64,000 nt of DNA from Bacilli bacterium (GTDB lineage: Bacteria > Bacillota_I > Bacilli_A > RF39 > UBA660). The DNA is taken from assembly GCA_016283935.1 (NCBI GenBank), contig JAEENX010000007.1, positions 159,749 to 223,748 of the forward strand, read 5' to 3'. Position 1 is the stretch's first letter; each line of letters starts with the position of its first letter. Shown piece after piece: positions 25,856 to 35,816 of the stretch. Under the pieces are notes generated by a model. The model made no database searches. It had not been told where the DNA came from and worked only from the letters and a program-made list of their open reading frames with translations. Made by a program: the position numbers and the translations under genes.

Positions 25856-26598
25856 TTCTTAAGTGCCTCCAAATTCGCTTTTATTTTCTTTTGTTGTACA
25901 TTTGAAGAATCACTTTCAGTATTTGCATTTTCTTTTAAAGAAGATCTAGTTTTTTGAACAATTTCTTGTTCTCTCTTCATTTGTTCCATTTCTTGTTGTT
26001 TCTTAAATAAGAATCCAATCTTCATTGTTCTCAATACTTTTTTAGTCTTTTTATTAGAAGACTTTAATGCACTTAAATCACCTTTATAAGTTGTAGTTTT
26101 ATATTTTCTTTCTTCAGTACTAAATACTAAAGTAAATAACAATAATGTTATAAAAATAGCAACTAATACTTTAGGTTCTGAAATAACATTTTTCCAAATC
26201 CCTGCTTTAGGTATTACTAATACTACTTTACCAACAATATCACCTCTTGATATTGAAAAGTCATCTGCTGTATTTGCATCACCTCTAGTAACAAAAGTGT
26301 CACCATTAGCAATAACTAATCTATGTGTAATAAGTTCTCCTTCACTCATGAATGTAACTATATCACCTATCTTAACATCTTGTGTATTCTTTACAACAAC
26401 ATAGTCATTTATTTCAATTGTTCCAGACATCGAACCTGTTACTACATTAAATATTGAGTATCCAAATAAAGAAGCATAATCTTTTCTAAATAGATTAACT
26501 TGCATCCAAGCATCTAATGATAGTAATAAGATAACACCAACTATACCCGCAAGAACTCGAAGTACAATTTTAAATACTTTACTTATTCTCTTCATCAT
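25852..26598 (-). CDS. SipW-type signal peptidase I (copy C)
   Basis: N-terminal TM (about 12-32), nucleophile motif FNVVTGSMSGTIEINDYVVV with Ser56, KIGDIVTF, ITHRLV with His92, and TRGDANTADDFSI, the conserved GDxN-x-D loop. A C-terminal TM (about 135-155) is followed by a long, basic and Gln/Lys-rich cytoplasmic tail of about 90 residues, longer than in standard SipW. Coupled to the 261-aa subunit downstream and 2 nt from the AKY-type subunit upstream. Confidence 0.88.
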   Translation of the reverse strand: MMKRISKVFKIVLRVLAGIVGVILLLSLDAWMQVNLFRKDYASLFGYSIFNVVTGSMSGTIEINDYVVVKNTQDVKIGDIVTFMSEGELITHRLVIANGDTFVTRGDANTADDFSISRGDIVGKVVLVIPKAGIWKNVISEPKVLVAIFITLLLFTLVFSTEERKYKTTTYKGDLSALKSSNKKTKKVLRTMKIGFLFKKQQEMEQMKREQEIVQKTRSSLKENANTESDSSNVQQKKIKANLEALKK

Positions 26599-26600
26599 AA

Positions 26601-27272
26601 TTATGCTCCAATCTTTTGTTTAGCTGTTACAGTAACTGGAACATTTAATTGATTATCTGTACTAGATCCAAGTAATGTATCAAGAATACTACTTACTGAA
26701 TTTTGATCACCAGATCCAAATTCCCAAATAATATCAGCTCTTAACTTAACCGGTGTATTTAATTCATTTAATAATACTGAACCAGTAAATTTACCATCAA
26801 CAGATGTTAACAATGTTGAAGTTGAACCAACAACTTTGTATACACCAACTAATCTTAAATTTGATTCATCACCATCAAAATCCAAACCAGTTAAATCATG
26901 TATATAATTTTTAACATTTTCAAAATCCATAAATACTTCATAATCAACAGCAGTCTTACAACCACTTACATCTAACGTAATAGTAAATGATCCCATTTTA
27001 CCAGGAGCTATATATCCTTCTTCTACATCTACTACATATGGTGAATCAGATAAGTTAATCCATTCAATATCATCGATATTATAGTTTTTAACATTGTTTG
27101 ATTCATCTTTAGTTGTAATATCTGTATCATTTACTTTTACTAACCAATCAGCTACTTTTAAATTTTCATTTAAAGAAGCTTCACTTGAATATTTAGCTAA
27201 AGTATTTTGAATAGTAAGGCATACAAAAAGAATAAGGAAAACTGCACTTATAATGATTACATTTTTCTTCAT
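26601..27272 (-). CDS. Small exported pilin/camelysin-like protein (AKY type, copy 2)
   Basis: Start ATG 27272 follows AGGTGG by 8 nt; the longer GTG start lies inside that site. A signal peptide ends in QNTLAKYSSEA. The mature part shares VADWLVKVND, a GYIAPGKMGSFTI segment and AVDYEV with the protein at 20933. First gene of the seven-gene operon running down to the membrane thioredoxin at 21613. A TATAAT box lies at 27304-27299 on the minus strand. Confidence 0.8.
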   Translation of the reverse strand: MKKNVIIISAVFLILFVCLTIQNTLAKYSSEASLNENLKVADWLVKVNDTDITTKDESNNVKNYNIDDIEWINLSDSPYVVDVEEGYIAPGKMGSFTITLDVSGCKTAVDYEVFMDFENVKNYIHDLTGLDFDGDESNLRLVGVYKVVGSTSTLLTSVDGKFTGSVLLNELNTPVKLRADIIWEFGSGDQNSVSSILDTLLGSSTDNQLNVPVTVTAKQKIGA

Positions 27273-27345
27273 TGCAAACACCACCTATTCTAAGTACAAT
27301 TATACCATATTAATATATAAAATAATACATTTTTTACATAGAAAA

Positions 27346-27365
27346 AAGACACATTTATGTGTCTT
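27346..27365 (-). terminator. Terminator after the giant surface protein gene
   Basis: Stem AAGACACA / TGTGTCTT (27346-27353 / 27358-27365) with a TTTA loop and a T-run on the minus strand; it overlaps the stop codon. Confidence 0.85.
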
Positions 27366-30300
27366 AATTCTTAATGATTATATAAGTATATACATCACCA
27401 ACATCATGGTTTCCATTGTATAAAGTAAACATAATTCTATATGTACCTGTTTTTAATTCAATATCATCACGAAGTTTAAATGATATACGATAAGTTCCCA
27501 TTTCTCCACTATCGCCATGACCAACTAAAGCATCAGATTTAATCGTCATCGTACTAGTATCAAATAAATCAGTTGCAGTTAAATTACTGTTATCACTGAA
27601 TGTTGTTGAACTTAAGTCAAATACCTTACTGATATCTGCTTCTTCATAATCATAACTATTAATTGAAGAATAACTTCTTCTCATTAATGATACTTTAATT
27701 GATGGATCAACATATGAACCGAAGTAACTTAAATCGATATCAACTGTATCTTCTCCACCAGTTGTCTTACCATTCTTATAAATAATAGTATCAGATTCTT
27801 CAGCTATTTCTGAATTTAAACCATATTTTTCATTTACTAAGTTTAATCTGAATGTATCAGTACTATTAGTAATAGTATCACCTTGCTTAGCAAATAAACC
27901 ATCAGCAGAAGCAAAGGCAGTAACTCTAAATTCATATAAACCAGATCTAATATTACTATTTCTTAAGTCTACTGTAATAGTCTTATTAATATTAACAACA
28001 TAGTCTGCTAATTTTAATCTTACTAAACCATTTGATGCAGGAGCATAACCAGTTTCACCAATGTAGAATACTGCACCAGCAAGTTCATCACCTACTACTT
28101 GAGAAGCTATTTCATTACCTTCGTTATCATATGTGATATTAAACATACCAATTCTTAAACCAAGTCTATCTTGGAAGTAGTTAGTATTTCTTACTGCTAT
28201 ATTACCATATTGTTCATCTGATATAGATTTTTCATTAACAGTAATATTAGCACTGAAATCAAATACATCATCTACATAAATACTTTCACTTGATGTTGGA
28301 TAATCTGTAACATCTAGTCCGAATGATGCATCAGTTGCATCATATAAACTGAAGTTCATCTTCTCCATTGTTTCAGATATTGGTGTAGAGAATACATATT
28401 GATTTTCAGCTTCAGTAGCTCTTAATGCTAAATAGAATTCTTCGTTAGTTATTGGAAGTGCACTACTATGAGTAGTAACATCTTTAAAATCTACAATAAA
28501 TACGAATTGTTCAACTGTTGAAGTAACATCGTGTCCTTCAGAATCTTTATCAGCAATTAAATATCTACTTCTAGCTTCCATTTCATTGAATAAGTTATTA
28601 TCACTTGTTGAGTCCATTCTTCTGAACCAAGAAAGTGGATAACTATAGAACGTATCTTCATCACCAGTATATTTATTATCTATTGATGGTTTTAAGGCAT
28701 CGCCTTCTAAACCAGTTACATCATAGTAATAATACTTAGGATCTCTATTATCTGAAATATCTAACATAGTAATTCTTGTACCAACAGGTAAAACATAAGA
28801 TGTATATAATACGTGGTCTATTGTAGCACCAGGATATTGCTCTTCTGCTTTAGTATAAATATTATTTCCACTTGCATACATATTGAAATATGTAGAGAAA
28901 GTTGAGTTTGGAGTAATATTTGTCTTTGATGATAAGAATGACTTGTAATATTTACCAGGAGCCATAGAAGATTCATAATCATCTGTATCATAATATGCAG
29001 TATCTAAGTTAACATATACTTTAATAGTTGTAGTTGTAGACTCAACTTCATTTTCTTGAAACATATGTGCTTTTAATGTGATTACTACAGTACCTAAATC
29101 AATATCATGTTTAATATTTCTTGAATTTTCAAAATTAATTACGAATCTTGGTATATTTTCAGATCCTGATGTATCGTATCTTACTGTTCCATCATATGTA
29201 TCACTGTCATTAACATTTGCTGTCTTTAAAAAGTTTGTATTACCTTCATTAATCCAACCTGAATCACTTGTTTCAATTGATAAACCAAATACAGATTCAG
29301 CAACATCAGAAGATGATGCAATAGTTGGAATTGATGATGGTTCAATTAATGATACACCATCATTTAATGCAGAAGCATCAAAATCAACTACATCGAATGA
29401 TACTTTTAATGCATTACTAAATTGATACATTGCAAGTGATTTCATACCACTTAATGAATATTTAGATGCTGTTAAATTAACTTCCATAGCAATTGATGGA
29501 GAACCAATATTCCAATAATAATACGCTTGATTTTCTGGTGTTGGATTAATAATTGTTGAATATACTCTTCCAGAACTTGAATTATTAGTTGAGTAGAATG
29601 TATTTGTATAGAATCCATGAACAGTATAATCTTGATTATTATTGTTAGTAATTCTATTACCACCTAATACATAACCACTATAGTCTGTATTAGTTATTGT
29701 AACAGTTCTACGAGCATCAAAATCATAATTTGTATCAAAATAATTTCTTGTTAATGTTCCATTATTATCTTCATATACACCAACGAATGTCATACCATAT
29801 ACATTACCAAATGAATCTCCAATTTCTTCTGATGTTAAGATATTTAAGCCTTTGCCATTTAATAAGTATAATCTATTACCACCAGAAGCAGATCTTATAA
29901 CTTGTTTAACATCATCATCTACAGTAATTGTATTTCCATTTTTAGTTACTGTTGATAGTGTACCATTTGTTGTTACACCTTCACTATTAGTATTTTGACA
30001 ATTTCCATTATATGAATAGAAATTTTGTAACATATTTGCTTGTGCACTTGAATAAATAGTTGAACTATTACCAAGTTTTAAATTCTTAATATTGTTAAAT
30101 GAATATTTAACTTTATCGAATTTATTAGTTGAGTCAGTTGCACCAGATAATAAGATTGATGAATTACTCATTATTACATTATCTGCTCTTTGAATTGAAG
30201 CCATACGTTTTGGATTATTACGTGTACCCCAATTAGTTAAGTAGATATAACTTGTACCACCACTACTTGAATAATTACCTGAGCCAAAGATTGATTTATC

Positions 30301-33300
30301 AATTGTAACTGTGACTTTTCTATTTATATCAGTTACATATATATCAATACCTTGCATTACTGACTTAGTTTTATAGTCGTATGATTCTGCATCTTTAGAA
30401 CCTGTTTCAGATCCACCAAATACAGTACCATGAATATTAACAGTAGCATTACTATTGTTACCTGCTAATGTAACATTTTTAAATGGAGAATTATTATTTC
30501 CTACTCCAAATATATTTCTAACTTGTGTAGTTATAGTATTTTGTAATCCTACATATACATGTGAAGATCCATAGATTATATCTCCATATCCACCACCATA
30601 TACATTTTCGCCAATAGTACCTGAATCAATATATACATACGTTGAAGTTGGTACATCAGCATCACCTACGTTTGCGTCTTTAGCATAACCACCACCAAAG
30701 ACGCTACCATCAATCGTGGCGTTACCTGTTATCAGGACATACGGCGTCGAATACATCGTTGCAGGAGTTTCCATCGTGGCATCATTTACATCACCGAATG
30801 ATGAACCAAATACACTACCCGTTATATGTCCTCCATTAACGGCGACTCTTACATTAGTACTATTATTTGTACCAGTAACGGTCTTAGAACCACCACCATA
30901 TATATTACCAATTTCAACGGTAGAACCAGGATTTTTGCCATTTATCATTATATTAACACTATCAGTTTTACCACCAATATTGTTACCACCATAAACATTG
31001 CCAAGAGTGATATCACTTATTTTTTCATCTATTCTAGGTAAATTAAATGCAGTTTTATCAATAGTTACAGTTTGTCTAACTCTTGTAGTTGAAGAACTAA
31101 CCCGACGTCCATATTGATCTCTAACTTCAGGTTTACAACCTTCCAAGTAATATTCGTTACCATCTGCATCATAAGCAATAACGTATTGTTCAACATATCT
31201 CCAATAATAATTATATAAATCAGGATCACGTTGAGACATTTGATAATTAAATCCTTCCGGCCATAACGCAGCAAATGAATAAGTATTTACACGCCCAGGT
31301 TCAAGAGGATAAGATTTTTGCAAATCCCATCTATCTCTTTCATCAATAATTATCGCATGATCTGCTATTTGAATATTAGCATTAGAACGATTGTGTGCAA
31401 ATTCACCAATAAGATAAGCTTTTAATTTAAATTGATATTTTACAAATGTTACATTTGTTGTAGCATTATATAACTTAATAGTATAGTTGTCATTGTTCCA
31501 ATTAGTAGGATCCACATTATTAACCCATACATCATATGATAAACCGCCTGTTTGGCAAATATCAACAGTAGGTTTCTTGAATGAAGCTAAAGTACCTGTG
31601 GAATTCAATTCACCAACAAGAACATTAGACGTTCCAACATCACCATTTGTATTAGAACCACCATATACATTTTCTATTTCTCCACCTTCAATATATGCTT
31701 TAGTTTCAGAAACCGAAGAATTATTACCACCAGAATATAGATTTGTTATCTTTGGATGTCCATTTATTGTTACTTCAGCATTACCACTTACAGTACCATT
31801 ATTTGATGCTGCAAAAACGTTGTTAATAACAGTTTGAGTATCACCATTATTTACAATACGTAAGTCAATATTACCATTTACAGCAGCATTATTTCCACCA
31901 CCAAAAACAGATCCTCTTATTTTAACGCCATCATTAATCAAAAGATTTAATGTTCCATTTCCATCATCAAGATTAACAGTTGCTAAATTTCCACCACCAT
32001 ATACATTGCCATATACAGTAGTACCAGATCCAGCTAATTCTATATAGGTATCTGTACTTTGAACTTCACCAAATCCTTTATACATTTCACTTTTAAATGT
32101 ATTATTATTCCAGTCGGTTAATCCCCAGCTTCTCCACGCTTCACCTTCTTCAAAAGGAATCCATGTAACAGTAGTATATTGAGGATATTTTGCTTTATTA
32201 TCTATTGCATATGAAATAAATTCAGGTGCAACATATCCATCGTTATTTTTAAAAACTTTAGCAGTCTCAACAGAACTAGAATATCCACCACCATATACAT
32301 TTCCTTTAACAATAGTATCAGTTAATACCATAGTAAGTGCAGTCGTAACTTTTCCTTTGTTTCCACCACCATATACATCGCCATTAATTGTTGAATTACT
32401 AACATATAATTCTACTGAATCAACTGTAGCAGCAGATAAATAAGTATAATACTTAGTAAAATAAGAAATAGCGCATCCATTTTGAGATATCAACTCAGCA
32501 GTATAATATCCATCAAAATAAACATTTATTTTTTGAATTTGATTTCCATATACATCTTGTCCAGCAACTATATTAAATTGTTGTGATCGTCCAGGTTCAA
32601 AACCGCTTGTACCTGTTGTATAACTTGTAGATCTACATGAAGTATCTTTAGATATTGAACCTTGATATTGGAAATAAGTTGTTCCACCATATCCTGCTCC
32701 ATATAATTGATCTATAACAGAGTTATTGATTGTATTCTTTGCACCGTTTTTTATAGTTCCAAATTCTGAAGCCCCAAAATACAATCCGATACGAGAGTTA
32801 TCAACGTTAACTATTACTCCATCTATCATTTCAGAAGATTCTAGTTTTCCACCAGCATAAAATTCATTTATATATGATCCATTGATATTTATATAAACAG
32901 GTCTATTTGAACCAGAACCATAAACACCATGAAAGTTATCAATATATCCACCATCCAAATTTATATATGTATTAATGGCATTATATCCACCATATCCATA
33001 ATTTGAAGACAGTGTCTTTACTCTTCCACCCAATACATTAATGGTAGCAACATTTGCCCATCCATTATATTCAACATAGCCACTCGTTAATAAGTCTGCA
33101 TATGCTTTTCCACCGAATAATATATATTTAATAGAAACCGAATTATTTCCCTGAGTATTAACGCCAGCAAAAATATTATAGTATCCGCCATTTACTCTAA
33201 CAGAGTTAGCTGGTCCTACATTTAAATCTATTAAATCAGTATTTACTGTTTCAGTAACTTCAAAATCTGTATTTTGCAGTAATAAAAATTGATTTAATTT

Positions 33301-35649
33301 ACCATTAGTTATACCTACTTGAGGTATTCCTAATAAATTAACGAAGTCAAATCTAACACTAGAAATATTCATATTATGAAGATTTCTCATATATAAAGTA
33401 TAATCAGGTTTGTTATCTCCATTTTCATCCAAACTTCTAATTGTAACTTGAACACTGTTATTTGTATTTGCAAAATCACAATATAAGTCACTTGGACTAT
33501 CTTGACTTGGCGAATAATGTAAATTATCTACTAGCATAATTACAGTACTATACAAATTATCATGTTTTGGAGTTTGAGCAGCTAGTTCGTAAGCTTTTTG
33601 TAATGTTGCAACAGCAGTTTGAGGTGTTTTACCATTGTTGTTATCATCATTTCCAGTTAATCCAGAATTGTAATATGAATTCCAATCAGCAAGAGTATAA
33701 TTACTATTACCATTTAAAGCATTAAACATTTCATCATTAAAGGCATCTCCAACATAAATTGTATATGCCCAAACAGGTTCAAAAGCCACTTTAGTAACTT
33801 TATCCGGAACAAGATAATATCCACCTTCAGCAAAAACTAAACCAATATCTTTTGAAATAGAACCATATCCACTTCTTATCGCATAATTATATGCTAAGTT
33901 ATAAGCATCAGTATTATCAAAATATTCAGTACCATCCGAATCTAAAACATAAGCTAATCTCCAGCCAATCATTGTCATTTTATACCCGTTTTCATCTGAA
34001 TGTGTCATTCCAATTTCAGAATTATATGGAAGAATAATTTTTTTATTTGTAAAATCGTTGGCTTCAACTTTTGTATCATATATTTTAAGATTTTTTGTAG
34101 CTGCAGCATTAACATTTGCATGATATTCATATCTTAAACATCCATAATAATAACTTTGATTAACACAAGTCCTAGTTTTAGTAACTGTACCAAATTGAGT
34201 TAGTAATGTCCCATTATATGTAGTGTCTTCAGTACTAGTATTAACAGTAGCTCTTCTTAAAATTGGATAAGGAGAAACTGTAACGTCGATATACCATTCA
34301 CCAATATCTTGATATCCAGTTGCTTGACTGTCTCTAGGATGTTCATCATATCCTAAATAATAATAAGACATATATCTATAGTTATTTAAGTGTGCAATAA
34401 ATCCATCAGATACAAAGTCATCTGAGTTTTTTGCAATTGAATAAGTTTCAGTTGCAGGATTTGTTGGCATATCTTTTGTATCACCACTCCACATATAGTA
34501 AGTATATGTAGGAGATTGAGATGTAGATATATTTCTCGGAGCATTATAAGCAAATCTATAATTATTATTTTTATCAGACATTGTGATAGTACCATAGTAT
34601 ACTAAATCGAATACTACACTATTTCTATCATTCATATTTTCTGAATCTCTATCTCTATAACCAACTACTCCACCAATTTTAGTGTTGTTACCTAAAGTGT
34701 TATCACTGTTGATATTAACATATGAATAACAGTTAGCTACAGCGTTATTATTATTTTTATCAGCAATGAATCCTACTAAAGAACCAATATAGTTTTTCTT
34801 AGAAGTATTCATTTCACCGATTGTTATAGTTCCTGATAAAACTCCTGAGTTATAAACAACTGCTTTACTACCAACATATGATACCAAAGCACCAACATAA
34901 TAATTAGCAGTTCCAGAAGTATTAATCTCAACATCATCAATTATAAAGTTTTTAACAACTGGTTTATCACCATCACCAATTCTACCTAATAAAGAAATAT
35001 CTCCTCTACCAGATTCATCAGTATCTATTTTTAAACCTTTAATATGTTTATAATTTCCATCAATTACACCCGAGAACAATTCATCAGATGCACTTCCAAT
35101 ATTAATTCCACCTAAATCAATATTTTCAGTAACTAAATAATATCTTCTATTATTTTTATTAAATGTTGTATAGTTTTCAGCTGATCTAAAGTTTAATAAA
35201 GCTCTAGGAGAAGCAATAATATAAGGATCTGCTTCAGTTCCAGTACCACCATCAAAGTTTGCATCTAAATTAGTAGCATCCCATGTTGGTACTGTTCCAT
35301 CCCAACTAATATAATCTAATTCAACTTTTTGATTATAGTTAGGATCATCTTCCATAAACAGTTTATACCAGAATGGAGTTTCTACTTCAGATACTTCTCC
35401 ATTCATAAAGTTTTGGTTAATACCTCTTTTTGCAAATGTTCCAAATACATTAGATACAACAATTAGCACTAAGAAAATTGCACATATAATTGAAACAGTT
35501 CTAAATCTTGGATGTCTTTTAAAGAAGACGATAGAAGATTTAAAGAAATGTTTAATTGATAGTAATCTAGGTTTTATAATACGTTTATAAAATTTATCAA
35601 TAGAACGTTTAAATTGAGTTGCTTCAGTTTTATGTCTAAACATCATCAT
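27364..35649 (-). CDS. Giant beta-helical surface protein, 2761 aa
   Basis: A basic cytoplasmic leader (1-50) precedes one TM helix (about 51-70) that ends in NVFGTFAKRG, similar to the LAKY/YAKY ends of the SipW-type substrates. Then follow a GLUG/adhesin-like segment (GGTGTEADPYIIASPRALLN near 134-153), and a very long parallel beta-helix region with many GNVYGGG, GSVFGGG and NVYGGS turns. Several Ig-like beta domains fill the last 700 residues or so. There is no LPXTG, choline-binding or SLH anchor. It probably acts as an adhesin or matrix filament held by the N-terminal helix or released by a SipW peptidase. GGAGAGG and a TATAAT box precede the ATG. Confidence 0.82.
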   Translation of the reverse strand: MMMFRHKTEATQFKRSIDKFYKRIIKPRLLSIKHFFKSSIVFFKRHPRFRTVSIICAIFLVLIVVSNVFGTFAKRGINQNFMNGEVSEVETPFWYKLFMEDDPNYNQKVELDYISWDGTVPTWDATNLDANFDGGTGTEADPYIIASPRALLNFRSAENYTTFNKNNRRYYLVTENIDLGGINIGSASDELFSGVIDGNYKHIKGLKIDTDESGRGDISLLGRIGDGDKPVVKNFIIDDVEINTSGTANYYVGALVSYVGSKAVVYNSGVLSGTITIGEMNTSKKNYIGSLVGFIADKNNNNAVANCYSYVNINSDNTLGNNTKIGGVVGYRDRDSENMNDRNSVVFDLVYYGTITMSDKNNNYRFAYNAPRNISTSQSPTYTYYMWSGDTKDMPTNPATETYSIAKNSDDFVSDGFIAHLNNYRYMSYYYLGYDEHPRDSQATGYQDIGEWYIDVTVSPYPILRRATVNTSTEDTTYNGTLLTQFGTVTKTRTCVNQSYYYGCLRYEYHANVNAAATKNLKIYDTKVEANDFTNKKIILPYNSEIGMTHSDENGYKMTMIGWRLAYVLDSDGTEYFDNTDAYNLAYNYAIRSGYGSISKDIGLVFAEGGYYLVPDKVTKVAFEPVWAYTIYVGDAFNDEMFNALNGNSNYTLADWNSYYNSGLTGNDDNNNGKTPQTAVATLQKAYELAAQTPKHDNLYSTVIMLVDNLHYSPSQDSPSDLYCDFANTNNSVQVTIRSLDENGDNKPDYTLYMRNLHNMNISSVRFDFVNLLGIPQVGITNGKLNQFLLLQNTDFEVTETVNTDLIDLNVGPANSVRVNGGYYNIFAGVNTQGNNSVSIKYILFGGKAYADLLTSGYVEYNGWANVATINVLGGRVKTLSSNYGYGGYNAINTYINLDGGYIDNFHGVYGSGSNRPVYININGSYINEFYAGGKLESSEMIDGVIVNVDNSRIGLYFGASEFGTIKNGAKNTINNSVIDQLYGAGYGGTTYFQYQGSISKDTSCRSTSYTTGTSGFEPGRSQQFNIVAGQDVYGNQIQKINVYFDGYYTAELISQNGCAISYFTKYYTYLSAATVDSVELYVSNSTINGDVYGGGNKGKVTTALTMVLTDTIVKGNVYGGGYSSSVETAKVFKNNDGYVAPEFISYAIDNKAKYPQYTTVTWIPFEEGEAWRSWGLTDWNNNTFKSEMYKGFGEVQSTDTYIELAGSGTTVYGNVYGGGNLATVNLDDGNGTLNLLINDGVKIRGSVFGGGNNAAVNGNIDLRIVNNGDTQTVINNVFAASNNGTVSGNAEVTINGHPKITNLYSGGNNSSVSETKAYIEGGEIENVYGGSNTNGDVGTSNVLVGELNSTGTLASFKKPTVDICQTGGLSYDVWVNNVDPTNWNNDNYTIKLYNATTNVTFVKYQFKLKAYLIGEFAHNRSNANIQIADHAIIIDERDRWDLQKSYPLEPGRVNTYSFAALWPEGFNYQMSQRDPDLYNYYWRYVEQYVIAYDADGNEYYLEGCKPEVRDQYGRRVSSSTTRVRQTVTIDKTAFNLPRIDEKISDITLGNVYGGNNIGGKTDSVNIMINGKNPGSTVEIGNIYGGGSKTVTGTNNSTNVRVAVNGGHITGSVFGSSFGDVNDATMETPATMYSTPYVLITGNATIDGSVFGGGYAKDANVGDADVPTSTYVYIDSGTIGENVYGGGYGDIIYGSSHVYVGLQNTITTQVRNIFGVGNNNSPFKNVTLAGNNSNATVNIHGTVFGGSETGSKDAESYDYKTKSVMQGIDIYVTDINRKVTVTIDKSIFGSGNYSSSGGTSYIYLTNWGTRNNPKRMASIQRADNVIMSNSSILLSGATDSTNKFDKVKYSFNNIKNLKLGNSSTIYSSAQANMLQNFYSYNGNCQNTNSEGVTTNGTLSTVTKNGNTITVDDDVKQVIRSASGGNRLYLLNGKGLNILTSEEIGDSFGNVYGMTFVGVYEDNNGTLTRNYFDTNYDFDARRTVTITNTDYSGYVLGGNRITNNNNQDYTVHGFYTNTFYSTNNSSSGRVYSTIINPTPENQAYYYWNIGSPSIAMEVNLTASKYSLSGMKSLAMYQFSNALKVSFDVVDFDASALNDGVSLIEPSSIPTIASSSDVAESVFGLSIETSDSGWINEGNTNFLKTANVNDSDTYDGTVRYDTSGSENIPRFVINFENSRNIKHDIDLGTVVITLKAHMFQENEVESTTTTIKVYVNLDTAYYDTDDYESSMAPGKYYKSFLSSKTNITPNSTFSTYFNMYASGNNIYTKAEEQYPGATIDHVLYTSYVLPVGTRITMLDISDNRDPKYYYYDVTGLEGDALKPSIDNKYTGDEDTFYSYPLSWFRRMDSTSDNNLFNEMEARSRYLIADKDSEGHDVTSTVEQFVFIVDFKDVTTHSSALPITNEEFYLALRATEAENQYVFSTPISETMEKMNFSLYDATDASFGLDVTDYPTSSESIYVDDVFDFSANITVNEKSISDEQYGNIAVRNTNYFQDRLGLRIGMFNITYDNEGNEIASQVVGDELAGAVFYIGETGYAPASNGLVRLKLADYVVNINKTITVDLRNSNIRSGLYEFRVTAFASADGLFAKQGDTITNSTDTFRLNLVNEKYGLNSEIAEESDTIIYKNGKTTGGEDTVDIDLSYFGSYVDPSIKVSLMRRSYSSINSYDYEEADISKVFDLSSTTFSDNSNLTATDLFDTSTMTIKSDALVGHGDSGEMGTYRISFKLRDDIELKTGTYRIMFTLYNGNHDVGDVYTYIIIKN

Positions 35650-35680
35650 TCTATCCTCTCCTTATTATTATTCATTATTA

Positions 35681-35686
35681 ATTATA
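35681..35686 (-). promoter_or_regulatory. -10 box of the giant surface protein promoter
   Basis: TATAAT on the minus strand about 32 nt before the ATG; GGAGAGG at 35661-35655. No convincing -35 element was seen. Confidence 0.4.
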
Positions 35687-35790
35687 CTATAAATAATAAT
35701 AAAAATATACATTTTTAGGCAAAAAATAACATAAAATTATATCACAAAACAATGTTGATAAATCTAGAGTTTTTAACATTTTACATAAAA

Positions 35791-35816
35791 AAATAATCAG
35801 TTTACACTGATTATTT
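35791..35816 (-). terminator. Terminator of the McrB-like/DUF2357-like operon
   Basis: Stem AAATAATCAG / CTGATTATTT (35791-35800 / 35807-35816) followed by a T-run on the minus strand. Confidence 0.85.

Noticed and set aside
29078..31837. Open frames on the plus strand inside the giant surface gene
   Set aside because: They are opposite-strand shadows of the 2761-codon gene with no signals of their own.
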